Positions 56,479 through 64,000 of a DNA stretch of 64,000 bases are shown here, in pieces. The DNA comes from an uncultured Clostridia bacterium (GTDB taxonomy: Bacteria > Bacillota > Clostridia > Oscillospirales > Acutalibacteraceae). Numbering within the stretch: position 1 is the stretch's first letter; every line of letters starts with the position of its first letter. Under the pieces are notes generated by a model, which did not search any database, was not told where the DNA came from, and saw only the letters and a program-made list of their open reading frames with translations. The stretch covers positions 1-64,000 of the forward strand of contig CALYBL010000025.1 in the NCBI GenBank assembly GCA_944412495.1. Reading direction: 5' to 3'. The position numbers and the translations under genes were made by a program.

Positions 56479-57921
56479 TCAGGCCTGTACGCACTGTCTG
56501 TAAAATTCCTCTATCCTTGATTTTCTGTCCATAAGCTCGTCAAACCTGCTTATGTATTCATACGGGTACTTGAAATTGAAGATTCTCTCTATCCTTTTTC
56601 CGCCGTCCGACACAAGCTTTGTGACGGCGCCGGCGCCCGTACCCAATATTGTATGCGTTTCGTCCATTATAAATACATTGTACAGGCTTTCAAAGCCGGG
56701 CTTGGCATATCCTACGTTTTCATGATTGCCCGGCGACCTCTTCTGGCGGTACATGTAATACGGCTCATAGCCGCTGCCGGTAATGGCGGCATAGGCGTAA
56801 TCCACCATCCTGCCGACAGTCTCGGCCTCGTGCAGGCCATATTTATAATCCATGCCCGCCGCGCGCTTGAGCGCCAAGGTGTGAACCGTTATATTCTCCG
56901 GACTAAGAGACAACAGTCTGTCCACGCTGCCTTTAAAGCTTTCAAATGACTCGCCCGGAAGCCCGGCTATCAAATCCATGTTTACCGCAAGCCCTGCCTC
57001 GCGCGCCGCATTAAACGCGTCAACGGTCTGCTGCGGCGTGTGCCTGCGTCCGACTGCGGCGAGTACATCTGCGTTCATAGTCTGCGGGTTTATGCTGACA
57101 CGCTTTGCACCGTTGGCCCTTATTACGCGCAGCTTTTGAGCATCGGTGACGTCCGGACGCCCGGCCTCTACAGTATATTCCCTTGCAGAGGATATATCGA
57201 AGCATTCGGCAATTTTTTTCATAAGCGTGTCAAGCTGCGGAGGCGTCAGCACGCCCGGGGTGCCGCCGCCTATATACACCGTTTCAAGCCTGAGGCCCAG
57301 CCGCTGAGGTATCCCTGACGTTTCCTCAAGCTCGGTGCACAGCCTGTCAAGATACTCCGGTATAAGCCGGCCCGCCTGCTGTATTGTGTTCGAAACAAAT
57401 GAGCAGTATGCGCATTTTGTCGGGCAGAACGGCACTGAAACATAAAGGCTGTAGGAATTTGGCTTCGAGAGCGATATTATCCTGCCCTCGTTCACGGCGA
57501 CGCTGCGGCAAAGGCTGAGCTTGCCTTCGCTAAGCAGCATATCCCGCAGCATGATTTCTTTTGCACCGTCTTGGCCCTTGGTATCGAGCAGGCGGCGCAT
57601 GAGCTTTGCCGGACGAACTCCGGTAAGTATGCCCCAGCCGGGATTAATTCCCGTAAGCTCATCAAAGCAGCGGTAAAGTGCGCGGGCAAGGCCGCGCTTT
57701 ATGCCGTCACCGGCAGCATCGGCAGCATAAGCGCGCCGTCCTTCGAGAGAAACCTCTGCTTTTGCTTTTCCGCCGTCCTCGAAAAGGCATATATAATCCC
57801 CGTCTATTTCGGATATATCGGCGCCAATAGGCAGGAAATCAGGCTTTTCATGAGGAATAAACAGCTGAAATATGCTCACGGCGTCATACTTGTATTTCTC
57901 ATCACATAAAATATGAATCAT
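56479..57921 (-). CDS. hemZ: oxygen-independent coproporphyrinogen dehydrogenase HemZ-like
   Basis: 480 residues: N-terminal 150-residue HemZ-specific part, then a radical SAM domain with PFCPTKCAYCSF, ETVYIGGGTPGVL and NMDLIAGLPGESF, and a C-terminal domain with YYMYRQKRSPGNHENVGYAK. ATG 57921 overlaps the end of the upstream hydrolase gene by about 20 bases. Role in haem synthesis in this organism is uncertain, as HemN homologues also include haem chaperones. Confidence 0.88.
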   Translation of the reverse strand: MIHILCDEKYKYDAVSIFQLFIPHEKPDFLPIGADISEIDGDYICLFEDGGKAKAEVSLEGRRAYAADAAGDGIKRGLARALYRCFDELTGINPGWGILTGVRPAKLMRRLLDTKGQDGAKEIMLRDMLLSEGKLSLCRSVAVNEGRIISLSKPNSYSLYVSVPFCPTKCAYCSFVSNTIQQAGRLIPEYLDRLCTELEETSGIPQRLGLRLETVYIGGGTPGVLTPPQLDTLMKKIAECFDISSAREYTVEAGRPDVTDAQKLRVIRANGAKRVSINPQTMNADVLAAVGRRHTPQQTVDAFNAAREAGLAVNMDLIAGLPGESFESFKGSVDRLLSLSPENITVHTLALKRAAGMDYKYGLHEAETVGRMVDYAYAAITGSGYEPYYMYRQKRSPGNHENVGYAKPGFESLYNVFIMDETHTILGTGAGAVTKLVSDGGKRIERIFNFKYPYEYISRFDELMDRKSRIEEFYRQCVQA

Positions 57922-58534
57922 TGTCCATGTGCCCCATATAAGGATTATTTTCGCGCTCAGTCTTAAGAGTCGTGGCCGGACCGTGGCCCGGATATATCGT
58001 AAGGTCATCGCCCAGCGCGTCTATCCTGCGCAGGGAGGTTATAATGTCGGTGTAGCTGCCGCCCATAAAATCGGTGCGGCCTATCGTGCCGGCAAAAAGA
58101 GTATCCCCGGTAAACAGCATGTCGCCTGTCAAAAAGCATACGCCGCCCACCGTATGCCCCGGTGTATGTATTACCTTTATTTCCTCGCTGCCGAGCTTGA
58201 GTATCTGCCCGTCGCTGAGGCTTATATCAGCATTTTTACAGAATTTCATGCCTGTATAGCCTATATTAAGGGAATAATCCGTAAGCCCGGGTATGTCAAG
58301 CTCATGCACGCACAGCAGGGCGCCGGTCTTCTCCTTTAGCTTGCGCGCGCCGTACATATGGTCGAAGTGCGTGTGCGTAAGCAGTATATATTTAAGGCGG
58401 TAATCAATTTCGCCAAGTGCTGAGTCAAGCTCTGCCGAATACTCACCGGGGTCTATGACGGCAGACTCTTCTCTGCAGGATAAAATATAGCAGTTTGACC
58501 CAAACATATGCGAAACAATCTGTTTTACTTCCAT
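57902..58534 (-). CDS. glyoxalase II-like metallo-beta-lactamase-fold hydrolase
   Basis: 210 residues: LTHTHFDHMYGA metal motif, HTPGHTVGGVCF, GDTLFAGTIGRTDF and YPGHGPATTL. ATG 58534 follows GAGGG at seven bases. Such short MBL proteins hydrolyse thioesters, often annotated as hydroxyacylglutathione hydrolase; substrate unknown. Overlaps hemZ. Confidence 0.9.
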   Translation of the reverse strand: MEVKQIVSHMFGSNCYILSCREESAVIDPGEYSAELDSALGEIDYRLKYILLTHTHFDHMYGARKLKEKTGALLCVHELDIPGLTDYSLNIGYTGMKFCKNADISLSDGQILKLGSEEIKVIHTPGHTVGGVCFLTGDMLFTGDTLFAGTIGRTDFMGGSYTDIITSLRRIDALGDDLTIYPGHGPATTLKTERENNPYMGHMDNDSYFM

Positions 58535-58938
58535 AAAAATTCCCTCAATTGGCATTATATGATAGATTTGTGAACTGTGTATTTACGCAAAGTAAATATT
58601 ATATATTAAAGGAGGGCGGTTTAAGCTGCGTAAAGCGGCTGACCGCCCTCAAAAACCGATATATTATTCCCGCTAACGGCGGATTTTCCCCTGAAGTGAG
58701 CAGGCTGCAAAGCCGCCGGCGTTTGGATAAAGCACTAAGCTGCCTTCATTACGATTGCGCTGCCGCAGGCCGAAAGGAAAGCACGGGCGGAGAGTCAGGT
58801 GTTTCGGTTGTACGGACTGCGTGCAAAATCAACGGCAAAAGCCATTCTTCGCCCATTTTTAAGAGCAGCAGGGAGAATATTCTTCAATCTCTTTTCTTCC
58901 TTTGCTGCGATTTCCGCTTTGCATGCAGTACACATCCG
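58535..58938. other. gap between dtd and the MBL gene with a stable hairpin
   Basis: A long hairpin at 58612-58650 combines a 9-bp outer stem GAGGGCGGT/ACCGCCCTC with an inner AGCTGC/GCGGCT stem. On the minus strand it is followed by CTTTAATATAT, so it may be a weak terminator of the rel-dtd transcript. No gene recognised in the rest. Confidence 0.5.
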
Positions 58939-59376
58939 TCAGGTGCTGACAATCACCGTCACGGGCCCGTCATTTATGATATTCACCTTCATGTCCGCAC
59001 CGAAACGGCCGGTTTTAACCTCAACGCCATATTCGGCAATTTTCTTTAGCAGCTTCTCAAACAGCGGCGCGGCTTTTTCAGGGCGCTCGGCGGACATATA
59101 TGACGGACGCTTGCCCTTTAAGCAGTCTCCGGCCACCGTGAAATTGGATATCGCCATAACTGCCCCTCCGGTCTCGAGAAGGGATTTGTTCATCTTGCCG
59201 TCATCATCCTCGAATATTCTAAGCATTACCAGCTTTTCTGCCATTTTCGATATCTGTGCCTCACTGTCTCCCGTCTCCACTGCTATGAGTGCCGTTATCC
59301 CTCTGCCTATCCGTGATATGACCTCTTTATCCACTTCAACCGACGAGCCGAGAACTCGCTGCACTACCGCCTTCAT
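58939..59376 (-). CDS. dtd: D-aminoacyl-tRNA deacylase
   Basis: 145 residues: MKAVVQRVLGSSVEVD at the start, ISNFTVAGD where the family has a SQFTLYGD-like motif, and the C-terminal NIINDGPVTVIV with the Gly-Pro essential for chiral proofreading. Removes D-amino acids from tRNA. Downstream of rel, the common Firmicute order. Confidence 0.96.
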   Translation of the reverse strand: MKAVVQRVLGSSVEVDKEVISRIGRGITALIAVETGDSEAQISKMAEKLVMLRIFEDDDGKMNKSLLETGGAVMAISNFTVAGDCLKGKRPSYMSAERPEKAAPLFEKLLKKIAEYGVEVKTGRFGADMKVNIINDGPVTVIVST

Positions 59377-59446
59377 TTGTATTCCTCCGTTTTTGCTGTC
59401 TGATATGTCATCTACCCCGACGTACGGCGAAGAGCCTACAAGCGGC

Positions 59447-61642
59447 TCACTGCGATGTGCGCTCCACGCTTATTACGCCCTTTACCTTCTGCATGCTGCT
59501 TATTATATTTTTAAGATGCTGAAGGTTCTCTATGCTCACCGTAATGATTATCTGGCAGTTTCCTCCCTTTAGCTCCCTTGCATTTATGGCGTGTATCGCC
59601 ACGCGCATATTAGCAAGTGCGATTGTGACGTCAGCCAGCAGCGCCGGGCGGTCTATCGCCATTATTGTTATCGTAGACTTAAACGACTCCTTGGCGCTTG
59701 TGTCCCAATACGCCTTTACCCACCTGTCCGGCTCAAAGGACTTTGATATGTCCTTCGGAACGTTCGGGCAGTCCTTCTTGTGAATGGAAACGCCGTGTCC
59801 TCTTGTAATAAATCCTATAATCTCGTCGCCCGGCAGCGGGTCGCAGCAGCGCGAGAGCTTTATCAGGCAGTTGTCTATGCCCTCCACTATAACTCCGTCG
59901 GTCGAGGTTCTGCGCTGCGATACAACATATTTTGAGACGTCTACAGACGGCTCCGCCTTGACGCGCTTGTTGTACTCCTCTTTTATGCGCGGAATAATAC
60001 CCGGCACCGATATTCCGCCATAGCCTATTGCGGCATACATATCGTCGACAGAGCCGCAGTGCAGGCGTTCGGCTATTTTTCCGAGGAATTCCGCAGCCAT
60101 GTCGCCGCTTAATATGATATTATTGCGCTTGAATTCCCTTTCAAGCTCGGCGCGGCCGGTCTCGATGTTTTCGGAGCGGCGCTCCTTTTTAAACCATGCG
60201 CGTATCTTGCTGCGCGCCTCACTCGACTTTACCATTTTCAGCCAGTCACGGCTTGGGCCATGCCCCGGCGCCGAGGTAGTGATTATATCTATGACATCAC
60301 CCGTTTGTACGACATGGTTAAGCGGTACTATCCTGCCGTCCACCTTGGCGCCCACCATACTGTTGCCGACCGCCGAATGTATGGCATAGGCAAAATCTAT
60401 CACAGTAGAGCCGGCCGGAAGATTAATGACGTCGCCCTTCGGAGTAATAGCAAATACGTCCTCCTGGCTGAGGTCTGTCTTTATGCTGTGAACTATCTCC
60501 TCGACGTCGTCACTTTCCTTCTGCGCATCGAGCAGCTGTCTTATCCACGCAAGGCGTTCCTCTAACTTTTTATCGGATTTATCGATATTTTCCTTGTATT
60601 TCCAGTGCGCCGCTATACCAAGCTCCGCCGTGCGGTGCATTTCCCATGTGCGTATCTGCACCTCGAACGGTATTCCCTCACGGTCTATCACCGTCGTGTG
60701 CAGCGACTGGTACATGTTTGGCTTTGGAGTGGATATATAATCCTTAAAGCGGCCGGGCAGCGGGCGAAAGATATCGTGGATAATGCCAAGCACATTGTAG
60801 CAGTCGTTTACCGTGTCGACTATTATCCTCACAGCGTATATGTCGTATATCTCGTCAAAGCTTTTGCCCTGCATGTACATTTTGCGGTATATCCCGTGTA
60901 TGGATTTTACCCTGCCGTCAATATGAGCGTTAGGCACCGTATCCTTAAGCCTGTTTTGTATTTTGGCCTTAATTTTTTCAAGAAACTGCTGACGGTATTC
61001 CTTTACCGACTGAAGCGAGTCCTCGATTTCCTTATAACCAACCGGGTCGAGGTGCTTTATGGCCAAATCCTCCAGCTCCTCCTTCACGGTGCGGATACCG
61101 AGGCGGTGAGCTATAGGCGCGTATACCTCGAGCGTTTCGAGCGAATTTTCGAGCTGGTTTTTCTGCGGACGGCAGTCTATCGTGCGCATGTTGTGCAGCC
61201 TGTCGGCGAGCTTTATGATTATAACACGTATGTCCTCGGACATGGCCAGCAGCATCCGGCGTATATTTTCTGCCTGCTGCTCCTCGCGCGACGGCAGCTT
61301 GCCTATCTGCGTAACCTTTGTGACGCCGCTGACGAGCATTGCGACGTCCGGCCCAAACTGCTTTTCTATCTCCTCAACCGTGACGTCAGTGTCCTCCACC
61401 ACATCGTGCAGCAGCGCCGCCGCAAGCGTGTCGCTGTCCATGCCAAGCTCAAAAAGAATGGTTGCGACGGCGACAGGATGATAAAAATACGGCTCGCCGG
61501 AGGAGCGGAACTGTCCTTCGTGCGCCCGCTCGCACAGCTTATAGGCCCGGCTTATCTTATCGATATCGTAGTTGCTGCCGCTGTCTTTCAGCATTTTTAT
61601 AAAATTGTCGTACTTTTCTTTCCTGGATATGCTCTCGCTCAT
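59447..61642 (-). CDS. relA: bifunctional (p)ppGpp synthetase/hydrolase Rel
   Basis: 731 residues: HD hydrolase domain (FYHPVAVATIL, ALLHDVVEDTDV), synthetase domain (SIHGIYRKMYMQGKSFDEIYDIYAVR, YQSLHTTVI), TGS domain (FAITPKGDVINLPAGSTVIDFAYAIH), zinc-finger/helical region and C-terminal ACT (ITIMAIDRPALLADVTIALANM). HD residues are intact, so both activities are expected. Its ATG overlaps the recJ stop by four bases. Confidence 0.97.
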   Translation of the reverse strand: MSESISRKEKYDNFIKMLKDSGSNYDIDKISRAYKLCERAHEGQFRSSGEPYFYHPVAVATILFELGMDSDTLAAALLHDVVEDTDVTVEEIEKQFGPDVAMLVSGVTKVTQIGKLPSREEQQAENIRRMLLAMSEDIRVIIIKLADRLHNMRTIDCRPQKNQLENSLETLEVYAPIAHRLGIRTVKEELEDLAIKHLDPVGYKEIEDSLQSVKEYRQQFLEKIKAKIQNRLKDTVPNAHIDGRVKSIHGIYRKMYMQGKSFDEIYDIYAVRIIVDTVNDCYNVLGIIHDIFRPLPGRFKDYISTPKPNMYQSLHTTVIDREGIPFEVQIRTWEMHRTAELGIAAHWKYKENIDKSDKKLEERLAWIRQLLDAQKESDDVEEIVHSIKTDLSQEDVFAITPKGDVINLPAGSTVIDFAYAIHSAVGNSMVGAKVDGRIVPLNHVVQTGDVIDIITTSAPGHGPSRDWLKMVKSSEARSKIRAWFKKERRSENIETGRAELEREFKRNNIILSGDMAAEFLGKIAERLHCGSVDDMYAAIGYGGISVPGIIPRIKEEYNKRVKAEPSVDVSKYVVSQRRTSTDGVIVEGIDNCLIKLSRCCDPLPGDEIIGFITRGHGVSIHKKDCPNVPKDISKSFEPDRWVKAYWDTSAKESFKSTITIMAIDRPALLADVTIALANMRVAIHAINARELKGGNCQIIITVSIENLQHLKNIISSMQKVKGVISVERTSQ

Positions 61643-63699
61643 ACGGCGTCCTGCTTTCCCCCTGATTTATTCATTGCCGTTATCCTCCGCATTACGGCGG
61701 AATCAGCTATATTCACCTTACCGCTTATATTTATAATATCGGCTTTTATAAAGCCATTTAATCTGCTTACTTTGGCTAACCCCATTTCGTTCATGATATC
61801 AAGCGCAAGCATAACTCTGCAGTAGCTTTCCGGCATACCAAGCCTTAAGCATATCGTGTCGCTGTCAAAGCATATTTCGCCGCTTGCTCTTATAATCCGG
61901 TATATCTTCGCCAGCGTCTCCCTGTCGGGAATACAGGAGTCATCAATATCGACCTCCTCGCCGCGGCTTATGCACTCATACAGCCGTATCTGCCGCAGAT
62001 ATTCATCATAATCTATGCCTGACGGGCGCATGTCTGCAAGATTTATCCTAAGGCTCTTTACTCCGTTATATAAATTTTCTCCGAGTGTGACGGCCAAATC
62101 CAGCTTATCCCCCGGAATATATCGGAACTCCTCCGCCGTCGTGGAAAATTTCATCATGCTAAAAGAGGTGTCGCCTTTCGAGAAGGTGAGGCGCAGATGC
62201 TTTTTGTCGGCCGACGGCGTTACCCTTTCGAGCTTTACGTCAAAAAAACCAAACACCGGACGCTTGTTGGCGCTACCGAACGGCTCCAGCGGCTTCATGG
62301 CCTCAACCGTGTTGAGCCCGACGCCGGCAGGATTAAGCTTACAGTCTATATCTATGCAGGAAAACGGCATTATTTTTGCATTTTTCTCAGCGTATTCATT
62401 GACGCGACGCCGAAACCTCTCTACATCCTCTTCCCTTATCGTAACGCCTGCGGCAAGCTCGTGACCGCCGAACTTGACAAGCAGGTCAGAGCAGCTCGAT
62501 ATGCATTCGTGCAGATTAAAGCCGCGTATGCTCCTGCCGGAGCCTACCGCCTCGCCGTTCTCTGCCGAAAGGAGTATTACCGGCAGGCCGTATCTCTCCA
62601 TAATGCGGGAGGCGGCTATCCCGACGACGCCGTGAGGCCAGCCTTCTCCGCACACTACTATCACCCTGTCGGTATACAGTCCCTTTTCCTCAATCTGACT
62701 TATCGCCGCAGCCGAGACCTCCTGCTCCGAAAGCCGGCGGCTTGTGTTGTCGCTGCAAAGCTCTGCAGCAAGCTCTTCGGCTTCCTCCCCGGACTCCGCA
62801 AGCAGCAGCTTCACCGCCCGCGACGCGCTGCCCATGCGGCTCGCCGCGTTTATGCGTGGAGCTATGTAATATGATACATTTTCAGCATCTATATTTTCAG
62901 CCTTTATCCCTGCGGCCGCCAGCAGCGCCGATATACCCGGCCTTGGGGCATTCTTTATAAGATTTATGCCTGTCCTTACAAGCACCCTGTTTTCGTCTCT
63001 GAGCGGCATTACGTCGGCTATAGTGCCTATGGCCACCAAATCTGCGTACTCGTCCAGCAGCTCACCGCAACCGCAGTCCTCCAGCGCGCATACAAGCTTA
63101 TATGCTACGCCGACGCCGGCAAGCCCCTTAAAACGTGACGGGCAGTCGCCTCGGTGCGGGTCAACCACCGCCTCTGCCTGCGGCAGTGACTCTGCCGGCA
63201 AGTGGTGGTCGGTGACGACCGTGTCTATCCCGAGGCTTTTGGCATATTCTATCTCGTCGGACGCCACTACGCCGTTGTCCACCGTTATTATCAGAGAGGC
63301 GCCCATTTCCTTTATTTTGTCTATGGCGCCCGCGTTCAGGCCGTAGCCCTCCTCGCGTTCGGGAATATAATACGACACGTCGGCGCCTACACTTGTAAGG
63401 TACGAGTAAAGCAGCACTGTAGAGGTTATCCCGTCGGCGTCGTAATCACCGTATATCACTGTTTTCTCAAAGCCGTCTATCGCTTTTGTTATCCTTTTTA
63501 CGGCCCTGTCCATGTCCTTAAGCTCAAGCGGCGGCGCGAAGCAGTCCCCGCCAGCGAAAAAGCTTTTTATATCCTCCGGTGTTTTACAGCCCCTTGCCAT
63601 CAATATTATGACAATAAACGGGTCTATTCCGCAGCTTTCGGCAAGACGCAGCGCCTCTGCCTTATCAGTCGGCGCTATATTCCATTTTTTGCGGGCCAT
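61639..63699 (-). CDS. recJ: single-strand DNA exonuclease RecJ
   Basis: 686 residues: DHH motifs VIYGDYDADGITST and VVTDHHLP, the DHHA1 region FGGHELAAGVTI, then an OB-fold and a C-terminal extension. 5'-3' ssDNA exonuclease for recombination and mismatch repair. ATG follows GGGAG. Overlaps rel (ATGA). Confidence 0.96.
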   Translation of the reverse strand: MARKKWNIAPTDKAEALRLAESCGIDPFIVIILMARGCKTPEDIKSFFAGGDCFAPPLELKDMDRAVKRITKAIDGFEKTVIYGDYDADGITSTVLLYSYLTSVGADVSYYIPEREEGYGLNAGAIDKIKEMGASLIITVDNGVVASDEIEYAKSLGIDTVVTDHHLPAESLPQAEAVVDPHRGDCPSRFKGLAGVGVAYKLVCALEDCGCGELLDEYADLVAIGTIADVMPLRDENRVLVRTGINLIKNAPRPGISALLAAAGIKAENIDAENVSYYIAPRINAASRMGSASRAVKLLLAESGEEAEELAAELCSDNTSRRLSEQEVSAAAISQIEEKGLYTDRVIVVCGEGWPHGVVGIAASRIMERYGLPVILLSAENGEAVGSGRSIRGFNLHECISSCSDLLVKFGGHELAAGVTIREEDVERFRRRVNEYAEKNAKIMPFSCIDIDCKLNPAGVGLNTVEAMKPLEPFGSANKRPVFGFFDVKLERVTPSADKKHLRLTFSKGDTSFSMMKFSTTAEEFRYIPGDKLDLAVTLGENLYNGVKSLRINLADMRPSGIDYDEYLRQIRLYECISRGEEVDIDDSCIPDRETLAKIYRIIRASGEICFDSDTICLRLGMPESYCRVMLALDIMNEMGLAKVSRLNGFIKADIINISGKVNIADSAVMRRITAMNKSGGKQDAV

Positions 63700-63806
63700 A
63701 ACACCACTCCCTTGTCCTATTAATGTATTTTAACACTAATTTACTCCTTGTTCAAGAAGCAGATATCGGGCAGTTATTTATTAAACATATGTATCTCTTA
63801 AAGCTA

Positions 63807-63835
63807 TTGAATAAAAGATGCAAAAATGATAGAAT
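63807..63835 (+). promoter_or_regulatory. promoter of the last gene
   Basis: TTGAAT, a 17-base spacer and TAGAAT, 36 bases ahead of the TTG start at 63871. Confidence 0.6.
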
Positions 63836-63870
63836 TATAAAATGACTACTCAATTTGGGGGCAAATAAGC

Positions 63871-64000
63871 TTGAACGACAATTTTAACGGCGGCCATGGT
63901 GATAATAATTATAACCAAAGCAACGGCGTTCAAAACGCTTACTCAAGCGGCAGCGGACAGCAAAACGAATATAACAGGCCATATTATAATCAGTATACCT
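63871..64000 (+). CDS. start of an Asn/Gln/Tyr-rich protein (partial)
   Basis: 43 codons open to the window end. TTG start with GGGGG about nine bases upstream. The visible residues are low-complexity, rich in Asn, Gly, Tyr and Gln (NYNQSNGVQNAYSSGSGQQ), a style common as the cytoplasmic prefix of Clostridial membrane or HtrA-like proteins. The family cannot be told from this fragment. Confidence 0.65.
   Translation, partial: MNDNFNGGHGDNNYNQSNGVQNAYSSGSGQQNEYNRPYYNQYT

Overview
The window looks like a chromosomal segment of an anaerobic, spore-forming Firmicute of class Clostridia. Evidence: the SCIFF peptide/maturase pair, a TIGR04086 membrane protein beside yajC and tgt, the yabM-mazG-hbs-rqcP-yabP-yabQ-divIC-S1 sporulation/division cluster in the Bacillus/Clostridium order, a YtvI-like protein, HemZ, CIRCE-controlled groESL and a lysine (L-box) riboswitch. 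Genus cannot be settled from the sequence.

Layout. 1-6.2 kb: minus-strand genes (CmpB-like membrane protein, SCIFF maturase and its 45-residue precursor, TIGR04086 protein, yajC, tgt), then a long gene-free leader with a strong promoter. 6.2-9.5 kb: ferritin, a decayed ABC-exporter fragment, a GH30 glycosidase, a 94-residue protein with 29 cysteines, and RNase P RNA. 9.6-13.5 kb: accessory zone with a Big2-type lipoprotein, a zinc-ribbon membrane protein that appears to start at ATT, HTH regulators, an IS200-type transposase with an aberrant N-terminus, TnpV and a TetR tail fragment. 13.5-20.5 kb: one plus-strand block of CtpE-like P-type ATPase, sensor kinase, response regulator, EamA permease and polysaccharide flippase. 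20.9-23.6 kb: an HTH-PurM fusion and a DUF5131-DUF4186 fusion.

24-37 kb: queA, then the aspartate-family pathway. A lysine riboswitch precedes asd-dapA-dapB and an orphan tandem-ACT protein; after pyrG and a YtvI-like gene come a PheB-like ACT protein, hom, thrB and lysC. Lysine and threonine branches therefore lie together, with separate regulatory modules. 37-45 kb: repeat debris, groESL, lipid kinase, HD protein, RNA methyltransferase, hpf, an orphan fumarase alpha subunit and an amidohydrolase. 45-52 kb: the yab cluster, broken between hbs and rqcP by repeats and an acetyltransferase fragment, and loosened between yabP and yabQ. 52-64 kb: purine salvage (MTA/SAH nucleosidase, PNP), uridine-kinase-like protein, hemZ, glyoxalase-II-like hydrolase, dtd, rel, recJ and the start of an Asn/Gln/Tyr-rich gene.

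Most noteworthy: the Cys-rich gene, the HTH-PurM fusion with an altered DGVGTK loop, the orphan aspartokinase-like ACT protein under the lysine riboswitch, the ATT-start gene, a DUF3781 gene broken by an exact 8-bp tandem duplication, and a dispersed repeat shared by the 37 kb and 49 kb regions. No tRNA, rRNA or CRISPR array was seen.
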